Source of the DNA: Microstegium vimineum
Taxonomy: Eukaryota; Streptophyta; Magnoliopsida; Poales; Poaceae
Length of the DNA stretch: 64,000 nt
Direction: 5' to 3'
NCBI GenBank assembly: GCA_022036555.1
Contig: CM039139.1
Location: forward strand, 4,724,038-4,788,037
The translations under genes were made by a program, and so were the position numbers. Every line of letters starts with the position of its first letter. Position 1 is the first letter of the stretch. The notes under the pieces are model-generated. The model saw only the letters and a program-made list of their open reading frames with translations, did not search any database and was not told the DNA's origin. Below are positions 33,533-43,100 of this stretch, one piece after another.

Positions 33533-34415
33533 GAGAAATTGGTTATTATAGGACTCCAAACGTTGTGTTTCTCTATAATATGACTCCTAACGTTTGATTG
33601 TCTCTAATAGGATTACAAACAATTAGAATAAACTGTAATGACATTTTTGAACTATTTTAATCTTTTTAAACATCTAAATACACATCTATACATGTATTTG
33701 TTCCTCACGGAGACGAGAATCCGCCGAACGCTTGACCGGCCGGGATTCCGGGAACAACGACGGCACAAAGGAGAACATGCTGTTCTTGTCGACGGCGCCG
33801 GCTCCGACGCTACGGCCACTGGTCGTGATGGCCACCAGCGCCGCCACGAGGCCGGGGTTGCCCACCAGCGTTGGCTCGGTCTGCCCGAAGGCCATGCGCG
33901 AGTCTTTGAACCTGTCGTCGCGGTCCGACCCGCCCACCATCGCGCCTGTGATCACGTTCGGGTTCGCCTTCTTGGTGCCGCGCCACTTGTACCCGCCGGT
34001 GCACGAGTACCTGACGCCGTTGTGCGGCGTCGACGCGCCCTGGTGGTGCACGCGCTGCAGGTACCAGTTGCGCCGCGGGTGGAACATGCGCAGCCGCAAC
34101 AGGAGGAGGCAGTGCCAGGGAGCTTGTTGTCCGAACTGAACATGGAGAGGTCGAGGACGCCGTCGAAGGCCTTAGCGCGTTGTCCGCCCGCGCCCGTCCT
34201 GTCCGCGCCGCTCGATCTTGGGGAGCTCGCCAAGGACGCCGCGTTCGTTGGATTCTCCGCGAGGAACAAATACATGTATTTAGATTTGTATTTAAATGTT
34301 AAAAGAGATTAAAATTGTTCAAAATATCATTAGAGCTTATTGTAATTGTTTGGAATCCTATTAGAGACCATCAACGTTAGGAGTCTGTTTGGAGTCATAT
34401 AATAGCCAATTTCTG
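33533..34415. mobile_element. Pack-MULE carrying a GH9 endoglucanase fragment
   Basis: Long inverted ends of about 165 bp flank the element. The left reads AGAAATTGGTTATTATAGGA, the right end inverted reads AGAAATTGGCTATTATATGA, and pairing runs through ATACATGTATTTGTTCCTC at the inner edge of both arms. Nine-base flanks CACAAGAAG (33524-33532) and CACAATAAG (34416-34424) match at 8 of 9, the size of a Mutator duplication. The GC-rich interior (33705-34265) encodes a piece of a plant endo-1,4-beta-glucanase but no transposase. Together these define a Pack-MULE. Confidence 0.88.
33686..34099 (-). pseudogene. captured GH9 (KORRIGAN-like) endoglucanase fragment
   Basis: Read on the minus strand, the segment encodes YLQRVHHQGASTPHNGVRYS, CTGGYKWRGTKKANPN, ITGAMVGG, TEPTLVGNPGLVAALVA and VDKNSMFSFVPSLFP. 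These are consecutive C-terminal blocks of plant membrane-bound GH9 endo-1,4-beta-glucanases, where the YNYTEPTLAGNAGLVAALV type region ends the catalytic domain. Only about 120 residues are covered; the catalytic Asp residues and the membrane anchor are absent. The expected NYTEPT is FGQTEPT here. After PSLFPESRP the frame runs into the MULE terminal repeat. It cannot be an active enzyme; antisense or siRNA effects on the parent gene are only speculation. Confidence 0.85.
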
Positions 34416-34424
34416 CACAATAAG

Positions 34425-34583
34425 ACGCCTCGAGCCACTCCCTAAACAGAACAGCCGCGGCGCCAACAGCGACCGGCCGACCGACCGACGCCGACGCAGC
34501 GCGCCCTTCCCCTGCGCCGGCCGGGATCGAGAGGAAGGGAGAGGGGGAACCAGCCGGCGCGTGGAGCTATCCTCGGCGGGCCC
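34425..34583. other. GC-rich leader before the 101-aa ORF
   Basis: The sequence is strongly GC-rich with CpG-dense text and lies between the Pack-MULE and the ATG. It probably holds the 5' UTR; no TATA box is obvious. Confidence 0.35.
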
Positions 34584-34889
34584 ATGGGGGGAAGCCTGGT
34601 GTCCATGCTCCGGTGGCCGCCGGACCTGGGCCTGCCAAGCCTGGCCGCGCTGCTCCCCTCGCCGCCCGCGCACCTCCGGGTCCAGGTCCAGGAGTGGTGG
34701 CAGTGGCAGTGGTCGCGCCCCGACCCCGAGCAGCTCGGCGCGGCGGCGCGGCGGTGGCCCGAGCTCGTGCGGCGGGACGTGCCGCTCCTGGTGGACGCCG
34801 CGCTGTGGGGCGTCGTCACGGCCGTCGAGTCCGTCGCGCTCGTCTCCATGATGTGCTGCTTCTTCCTCTGCTGCGGCTGCACGCTCTGA
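34584..34889 (+). CDS. small hypothetical tail-anchored membrane protein (101 aa)
   Basis: A single-exon ORF begins MGGSLVSMLRWPPDLGLPSL and continues with a Trp/Gln-rich middle (QEWWQWQWSRPDP). It ends in a hydrophobic stretch from about residue 68 (VDAALWGVVTAVESVALVSM, then MCCFFLCCGCTL) that reaches the C-terminus, as in tail-anchored proteins or Cys-tailed membrane proteins. The strong third-position GC and the ordered protein suggest a real gene rather than a chance frame. An ATG 33 bp further is also in frame (after LVS). I do not recognise the family or function. The Pack-MULE ends only about 170 bp upstream. Confidence 0.6.
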   Translation: MGGSLVSMLRWPPDLGLPSLAALLPSPPAHLRVQVQEWWQWQWSRPDPEQLGAAARRWPELVRRDVPLLVDAALWGVVTAVESVALVSMMCCFFLCCGCTL

Positions 34890-35225
34890 CGAACCTCACA
34901 GTGCCTGCCAGGCTGCCACCAAGCTTGTACTGCTGCCAGTATGGGTGATTCCTCCGCCTCCGTGCGATTTCTTCGTTTTTAGTTTTTACTGCGTGTGGTT
35001 GTGGTGGATTCGCTTTGTTCGTTAGAGCTACTGCCATGGCAATGGTAATTAGGATGTGATGTGTGATTGTATTTGACCGTCGGCTGTCCGCCATTTGGGG
35101 ATCTATGACTTGGAGCGGGCTACTGTAGCCAGAGTTGTGGATGAGGATTAGGATTACTAAATTGGAGGGTTTAGTAGAATAGTAGGTGCGTGGGAGGAAC
35201 GGAGACGACTTAAGTGCTGCTTCAC
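34890..35225. other. 3' flank of the 101-aa ORF
   Basis: This is probably the 3' UTR followed by intergenic DNA. No further feature was seen. Confidence 0.35.
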
Positions 35226-35470
35226 GGGGCTCCGGCTCTCCTCTCTAGCCACTGTAGAGACACTGTACAACACTCTAGGAAGGAGCCGGTTCAAAAATCG
35301 AAACAAGAAATAAACTATAAACTAGGAAGAGAAGGAGCCGGGAGCCACGTTTTGTAACTTAAACTAATAACTAGGAAGAGAAGGAGCCGGGAGCCACGTA
35401 TTGTAACTTCTCTGGCTCCTTGCTACAGTGCTTTTACAGTAAAATGAACAGTATCATGAGCTGGAGCCCC
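35226..35470. mobile_element. MITE-like element with internal duplication
   Basis: The ends GGGGCTCCGGCTC and GAGCTGGAGCCCC are inverted, and the next blocks CACTGTA and TACAGTG also pair. Inside, the segment containing ACTAGGAAGAGAAGGAGCCG and GGAGCCACGT.TTGTAACTT is present twice in tandem at about 35319-35410. Target duplication is not clear. Confidence 0.65.
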
Positions 35471-35745
35471 GACTTAGATGCGGGGAAAATATCTCAGTAT
35501 CTCATCAGTTTCTTAATCAGCCGAATCAGTGGCTTCAGTTGCGTACCAGTGTACTGTACGAGTAGAATACTAGAACTATATCATTCTGCATGGTGGCATT
35601 CCTCTCAATGTGTTGGAGTAGATTAGAATAAATTGAAATCAAATTTTATTTTAATTATTTTAACATATGTGATTTATAAATACATATATGCATCTAAACA
35701 AGATGTATTTGGAATTGCTTTGGAAGTTCGTAGCAGTGACAGTAC

Positions 35746-35923
35746 GGGTCTTTTTAGTTCCTTTCAAAATTCTAAAACTTTATAAGATTTTTTGTCACAT
35801 CGAACTTTTGGATGTATGTAAGAAACATTAAATATATAAGTAAAAAATTAACTAATTGCATAATTTATAAACGAAAATGTCAAAATTCTAAATCGTTTTT
35901 TTTTTGTATTTAAACAAGTCCCT
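35746..35923. mobile_element. MITE-like element related to 8326-8563
   Basis: It starts GGGTCTTTTTAGTTCC and ends AAACAAGTCCC. The inner text TCAAAATTCTAAAACTTTAT, AGATTTTTTGTCACAT and AAGTAAAAAATTAACTAATT parallels the element near the NFU gene. It is shorter and more diverged, and no target duplication was recognised. Confidence 0.5.
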
Positions 35924-35929
35924 AGTGTT

Positions 35930-37641
35930 ACCTGTTACTGTTCTACCCTATTCCTATTCCTGACCACCGTCTGGACCATACGCGTTGAAGTCGCTCGGTC
36001 AAATTTGCCGCTACTCAGGCAGGTCGTGGTTTCGTCATATTTGTTTGGTTTATCAGTTACTGAAACATCGTTTTTGTCTCACAGAAAAATAGTCAAAACA
36101 ACATCAAACGTGTCTTATTATCCAAAAACAGCCCAGCGAACAGACCATTTGTTGTTGGTAGTAAAGGAGAATGCCCGATAATAATCCCATTGTAAGTTGT
36201 ATGTGGCCTACATAGACTAGATGTAGATGCGAAGTGTCCCAACTCCAAGCGTCTGCAGACACGCATTCGCGTTCCTGCCAAAATCATCGGGCCACTCCAC
36301 TAGTAACTAGCAGTAGCACAGCAACAACGGCCAGCAGCATCCGAAACCCACAGGAGCTGTGGCCCTCCCAGCCGGGGGCGTTCGCCACGGCACCAAAGCG
36401 AACTAGGAAGAGACGCCGCTGCTCATGTGTGGCGGCGTCGGCAGCAACGCCTGATCTCTCCACCACTTCCAGGCTCCCAGAGTCCAGAGTCCAGACGTCG
36501 TGTTCGTCGCCGGCAAGCAAAACGTACGGAAGGATTCATCCGCGCCGTCTTCCGTGCCGTGCAACAAAAAACTCCTCTCGGGAGCTGGTAGCGGCTGCTG
36601 GACGGGCCTGGATAAGGCAGAATCACCGTTCCAGCCTTCAGGGACACAATTGGTCAACCGCACAACCTCTGGCGTCAATTTCCCGAGCGGGTGGCTGCCT
36701 CTGCCTGTCTCCTTTTCTGTCGCCATCGAGCATCGTTTGCCTTTCATACGAATCAATGCGTATGCGTATGGAACCATTGTGAGTGTATCAATGCGTGTGG
36801 AACTAATATCCAACGATAACCAAAGTCTACTTTTGCATCATTCGAGTGCTTCCGAAAATCGAAAATATCATTGCAGTGCCTATGCGGTATTGCTGTACCT
36901 TCGAAGCGGCATCCCACAACACCGCAACAAAAGCAACTTAACAGAAAGTCTGCTTTCTCATTTCGAAAGAGCCCGCACCACTTTATGCATACATACTAAC
37001 ATACACACTCCTCAGGTATATATAATTGTCACGATAGTTAATGGTTACACATTTGTACAGGTACATGATGTTTACCGTTTACGAAGAATGTTTATATAGT
37101 AGATTATTTATGACAGGATATACATGTTTGACTTACCAATCACCAGCCCCTCTTCTCTCTTCCCTTCCTCTCTCTCGTAAACTACAGAGGCGGCGACGGG
37201 GGCGAGGTGCGGGCGGAGCCCGACAGCCACCCTCCCCCTATGTAGAGGCAGGCCCAGCCCCCATCCCCCCTCCCCATCGTTGCAAACACAACTCCGTACT
37301 TATAAGAAATCGAGCAACCAACATGTTTAGCTTGATAGTTTTCCGCCAAGATACACCTAGCATAATTCCTTGAGTCGCATTTTACATGTGCCGATAATAT
37401 CATAAATGAGAACCACCTAAATTATCTAGCTCGACAACTCAGAGGCCACGACGCATTGAATTTTCGTTTTCTAGGGTTCCGAGCGTTATTTTCTCTCCAC
37501 ATCATTGTCACGAAGAAGAAAAATATTGTGGAGAGGATTATCCATTTTTCAAATGGAAGCTCACTTGATATGAAATCCAGATTCAAGATCAACCCACTTC
37601 TCGATGTCTCTGGCCAAATCCCTCCGCTAGCGGCTAGCCCT
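35930..37641. other. intergenic, several GC-rich islands, no gene recognised
   Basis: GC-rich islands occur at about 36230-36720 and 37170-37280. Open frames cover the first island on both strands, but none carries a family-like motif, and their composition rather than conservation explains them. They may be remnants of a promoter, exon or transposon. Confidence 0.35.
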
Positions 37642-38478
37642 TTAAGTAAAAGAATGTGGGGTTAGCTTTGAAAGCTTTGGTCGAACCTCCTCCGGTATGT
37701 CTAGACCATCAATGAATTGCTGCATGCTATCCATGGTGACACCTTGGCTTCTCGTCAGTTCCTTCAGCTTCTCATTAGGTTTAGGTATTCCATATCCTTG
37801 CATCACCGATACAACGAGTAATAACAGTAACATGATACGTGCCTGATGCGCACACTGTTATTACTCTTTGCACACTGTTTAGGTATTTCTGACAGTAACT
37901 AGAACATAAATCAAGGAGAAATAGACAGAAGAAAACAGATGCCCTACTGTCTGTATTGGCTCAGCAAGGACCTCCCAAGTTTGCTCCAAGTCTTCAGCTA
38001 AACGTGATCCATTCACCTGTATAGGCACCAATTCAGCATAGAAGTTCTAGCCTGATCATAATTACTTAAATTAAAATGCACACAGAAAATTAACGAAGTT
38101 AAATCATGTCAATAGTAAAGAAGAGTAAATGTCTGATAGTCCCATGCAATGGTCCAAGAATGCAAGTATGTGCTCCTCGGTTGTTTGAGTGGTATGAACT
38201 TTTAATTGGGTAACCGCCTACACCTAGTAGTCACCACTAATTTATAGTGTATTTTCCCGTTAGGCCAAAACTTATGAAAAGAGCAAGTGGTAAGGTAGGT
38301 CTATCTGCTTGATTAATAATCATAAACTAAAAAGTAAACATGCATCAACTATATTGAAGGTACAACTATATCATCAGTAACGAGACAAAGGACAAGCTCT
38401 GGGCCACCAACCACCTGAGCCTTGCTGATTCCACACATGGTAGCTTTGTAAGCCAATTGAGACCTAATCCCATACCCA
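37642..38478 (-). pseudogene. ADSL: adenylosuccinate lyase 3' gene fragment
   Basis: Three exon-like pieces read leftward. At about 38478-38415: LGYGIRSQLAYKATMCGISK. At about 38019-37945, after a TACAG acceptor: VNGSRLAEDLEQTWEVLAEP. At about 37810-37642: GYGIPKPNEKLKELT, then GLDIPEEVRPKLSKLTPHSF. These are consecutive C-terminal exons of plant adenylosuccinate lyase, the purine enzyme that cleaves adenylosuccinate and SAICAR. The catalytic N-terminal and central exons are absent upstream. The C-terminus stops at TAA (37642-37644), earlier than in the family, with the remaining GLAAS text in another frame. Conserved positions are altered (CGISKAQ for the usual RGI.KLQ). It is a truncated relic, perhaps from a duplication or a transposon capture. 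Confidence 0.8.
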
Positions 38479-39888
38479 AGTTTCTCAAAAAAAAAAAACA
38501 ATCGAGTCTGTCAAAGTGTCAAGTCATGTTGTCAATGATACAACATGGTGGACAACGACTAAATATATCTGCGTGAAGAAGAAAGATGACTCAACATAGC
38601 ACAGCTCTAGCCGAGCCCAAGAGAAACGAAATCAATTTCCATTTCTCCTAGGCCTGCGAGCCCAAGATAACTTCTAAACACAATGACCTGGATTTTTATT
38701 CTTAATGGACAAGGACATAGTACTTAAATGTATCTAAAAATCATATGTTTGAGCTTATGAGAAAGGATAAGCAAGAAATTAAGAATGATTATGACAAAAT
38801 GAGGCTAGTGCGCGCACTTCCTTGATGTGAATATGTGATGTAGTGTGTGGGAGCATAGAGCCTAGTTTTCTCTATGCTATGAATTGTTCATTGTTGCAAG
38901 TAAAAAACATGTTGAAGGTGACAAGTTATTTTGCTTTGTAGAAAAAATGAAGCATAAAGCACTAAAGAATCAATTGGCACTAAATGTGAAGCTATACCGC
39001 CCTCCATCCCCGAAATAATTCGTAGGGTTTCAAGTAGGAAGTTTGATTATGTTTGTAGAAGAAATTACTAACAATTTTTTTATTCTTTAAACAAGCTTAT
39101 TATAAAAATGTATTAAATATGTAATCATATCTTATATATATTTAGTCAAAGCTAAAAAACTTAACTTATTATTGGGGGGTGGGGGGGGGGGGGGGTGAGA
39201 ATGACACTTTTCGTAGAACTGAGCAACTGCTCCTTCCTTTTTCTTTGCCCTCCCAAATAACTCCCAATAATTTTTAGGGCCCATCATTGAGCCATTCCAC
39301 ATTGGTGGGTATCAAATAACTCCTTTCACCATGTGTCTTTTATGGATACATGAGATGTGAATTGTGATGGTACTCTCAAAACTTTATTACTTTCCACATA
39401 TTTTTAGAACTATTTTTCACATGTTTGTTTTGGTAGAGATTCGATGTTGATATTTCATGATGTCTCTTTTACTTTTGTTTATATGCACACTAAATAAAAA
39501 GAGGATTTCGACGAGCAAAAGTGGTCCCATAAGAACAACTAACAACAACATGAGGCTTTAGAATTAGGAAAGGGAACTTATAAAAAGCCAACAACAATAC
39601 AAAGTTCTTAATCTACTCCGTATCAAGTATTTTTTTCTCATAAAAAACTTATCGACAGCTCTGGAACGAGCACACAACACAACCTTTTTTATATAAACTC
39701 ATCAATGAGACCAAATCAGCGACGTGACCTTTCCTCCGTTTTCGTTCCTCGCCAGCCATCCTGAACGCAGAGCCAGCCAGCCAGCCAGCAACCGCGCGTG
39801 GCACCCTCCCAAGTCCCAGCTTCCCAACGTCCCGCCGCGTCAGCTCATCCGGCCGACCAAGCCAGCCCCCGACGAGGCAGCGCCCATG
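38479..39888. other. intergenic before the poly(A) polymerase gene
   Basis: This is AT-rich with no gene. A long G run, interrupted by one T, lies at about 39175-39196 and could form a G-quadruplex or be misassembled. From about 39740 the sequence turns C-rich (CCAGCCAGCCAGC), leading to the PAPS promoter. Confidence 0.45.
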
Positions 39889-39894
39889 TATAAA
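39889..39894 (+). promoter_or_regulatory. TATA box of the PAPS gene
   Basis: TATAAA lies in the text GCCCATGTATAAACCCCATCC, followed some 30 bp later by a pyrimidine-rich start region. The ATG is about 255 bp downstream, giving a 5' UTR of about 220 bases. Confidence 0.6.
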
Positions 39895-40147
39895 CCCCAT
39901 CCTTCTCCTGTCGTTGTCCCTGTCTCCGTGTCTCGTGTCTCCCCTCCCCTTCTCCGATTGGGTCAATTCCCTTTCCAACTAAACCCCAAAGCCGTCTCAA
40001 GTCTCAACAATTTCAAAAGCTGAAGAAGCTCTGTTCGCGTCGTCGTCTCCGCGTCCGCCACCCACTCAACAACGCGGCGGCGAGTCGCGGCCGGTTAGCC
40101 GGCGACCGCCGCCTCCTTTCCCTCGCCAGCGGCCCGCTCCAGAAGCA

Positions 40148-43100
40148 ATGGCACTGGACCTCGCTATCGGGGGCTCGGCGGCACGCAAGGCCGAGACCCA
40201 AACCCTAGCGCCCGTGCTGCTCATGGGCCCACCGCCTCCACCGCCGATACCACCGACGACGGGGATGTACCTCCCGGGCCCCCCGCCCCCGGGGGCGCTC
40301 CTGTCGCATCCGATCCCCATGGCGCTCCCGCACGAGGTCGTCGTCTACATGGACGAGTGTCGGAGCCGCTCCCTCCTTAAGGTGAACTCCGATGCTTAAA
40401 GCTCGCACGCACGGCTGTCCCTTACAGTGTAATTTCGTGTGCATCCGTGGTTGATTTTGGGAACTGACTTTTTATGTGTTCTAGTTCATTTCCGAAGCGG
40501 GGATTGCGCCTTCGCTAGAGGACGAGCGGAGAAGGGAGCGGGTAGTACGCGAGCTCGGCAAGGTAATGGGGGTTAGGGTTTCGGGCTTAAAGCCTTCTGC
40601 TTGCAATGCTGGTCGAAATTGATGTTTTGATCTGGCGGTGATTTTTGTTGCAGATAGTGATGGAGTGGGCAAAGAGGGTGGCGTACGAGCAGGGCAAACA
40701 ACACTGGATCACATCAGCCACAGTGTTGACCTTTGGCTCCTATGCCTTAGGGGTAAGGAGGATGCCAAATTTGTCCACAATTTCTTTGATGTAACATCCA
40801 GTTTAGTTGTTCATGGTATTGATTTAGAATGATATGTAGTGTCTCAGTGTCTGTGTTGCATTTACTGTATCTTTTGTATGCTGTGTTCTATTTAAACAGA
40901 TTAATTGTTGCTGAAATTGATATCACCACTCTTTAATTGCCTGGATATTTTCCAGTAAGGCATTAAGTTTATCAGCTAGCCATGCAGTACTGTTAGTTTC
41001 TTACATTATTCATTCATTTCCACAAGTTATCTTCTGTGCAAGTATGTATTGGAGTTACATGTGACATGATCAGTTTAGTAAAGTGTGTCTCTTGTTTTGA
41101 CAAATCTGCCAATTATGACGACTTTGATACTGTTTCATCAAAGAAATACAAGCAGCATATAGCTCCTCAATCTTTCTGTCATTTGTTTCCTGAGCTTGCG
41201 GAGTTAATGATCTGGTTGAGTGATCAGTCTGATTGTGTTGCTTCTTTACACTAATGTAAGCCCAATGATTGATAGGTTAATCAAAACATGCAGTCATAAA
41301 TTTAAGAAGAGAGTTGCTGCTAATATTAAGTTCTCTCCGGTCAAAAAGAAGTGCTGTTTTGGGCATACATGATCCCTAACACTTTGTCTCAGCAAATTTG
41401 TGTTGTAATTTGTATATAAAACCTAGCGATAACAAATGTGCTGATTACACGGTGGTAGGACCCACACTCCCAAGGCAGTGCTGGTCAGGTTTCTGGCCCT
41501 GGTTTGCGCGTGATACACATACTAGTTGCAGGATACCGGCCTGGGCTACAGTGTGGCAGTATGGGTGAAGTCAGGGTTTAGGGCCTTTTCTCGGGCTTGT
41601 GTGGTTGAGGCTCCTTCTATTGATAATGCCTCAGGGAAGGCTATTCCTTGGGGTCAAGTTTTTTTCTTAATAAAACATAAGTCTACTCATGTTGTTTTCA
41701 GATATTTTTTTTCTTAATAAAAGATAGCTTCCATGTGTTTAAAGTTTAACAGCGCACAACTAAATATGACATATTTGTATGACTTTAAGGAGCATGGGAG
41801 AATTTTTTGTTCAAGTCGGTTAATAGCACACATGAACTTGTATAAACTGTGTGCAACTGTGCTCTCAAAGATTTAACAGTAGTTCAATCCAGGCAGGTAT
41901 CAGGGAGTTAGAAAGAGCTTTTAATATGAATTTGTATTGATAGCTGTATGCAGGTTTTGAAGAATGAACGTGATACTTGTGCATAAAATGCTTTGTTTTG
42001 CATTCCAAAACATTGTTAGCATGCCATCATTTTTGGTCGTTGCAAGTTTCTAAACCTTGAGTCAATTATTTGATAGTATAATTGCATGTAAAACAGCTGA
42101 GCTACGGGAGAATTATAATTTGAGTTTGCTTGTTTGTACTTTATATGGTATGGCTTTGTAGTTTCTCCTTTCAATATTGTGATTTATCTTTTTATGACAA
42201 ACCTTGACTAAAAATTTTCTACTTTGAAGGCATATGGACCTGAATCTGATATTGATGTCCTCTGTATTGGTCCTTATATTGCAACACTGCAAGTAAGTGT
42301 CAATTTTGTATTTTATCTTTCTGATAGATTTTGAAATTTACTCAGAATGTGTTCATGTGTTGAGTGCAGCACCATTTTTTCGTGGTCCTGAGACAAATGC
42401 TTGAAGCGAGGCCAGAAGTATCAGAATTGCATTCAATTGAAGGAGCTAAGGTTCCATTGATGCGTTTTAAATTCAATGGGATTTTAGTTGACTTTCCTTA
42501 TGTTCAACTCCCAGTGATCAATGCTGCAGAGGTAAGCATCCGTTCTTTCACTACATTATATATTAAATATGTTATATTAGTTGACTCCGTGTAATTTGTT
42601 TTTCTACTTTTCTCGGAACATCCTTTTTGTCTGCCCACCCTGTAACACTGTGCTTTTGTCTTGGTCATGCTGTACCTTGATAAGCTATTGCTTGCTACAA
42701 TTTTTAGTACCAATTAGCATGCAGTGAGGCATATGTGATATCTTTTGAAATCTATGCCTAATTCATAAGACCAAGAAATTTCAGTCCAGCACCTTAATGA
42801 ATCGTACGTTAGGACATTCATTTCAACATGTTTGGGTCTTTCACGTGATTGAGCAAAGCATGGTAACATTTGTGAGAAAGTGTCTTTGATGTCCTTATGC
42901 ATGTACTCCCTCCATTCGAATTATAAGACATTTTTACTTTTTTAGATACATAGCTTTGCTATGCACTTAGATATACAACATGTCTAGGTACATAGGAAAA
43001 ACATTGTATCTAGAAAAGCCAAAATTTCTTATAATTTGAAATGGAGGGAGTACTACATCATAACTCCGTCCTCCCTGGTCCATCATGTGTTTTTACCATT

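Noticed and set aside
33686..34099. Functional GH9 endoglucanase gene
   Set aside because: Only the C-terminal 120 residues are present, inside MULE inverted ends, without catalytic residues.
36234..37099. Overlapping open frames of 136-199 codons
   Set aside because: They occur on both strands without any recognisable domain or splice structure.
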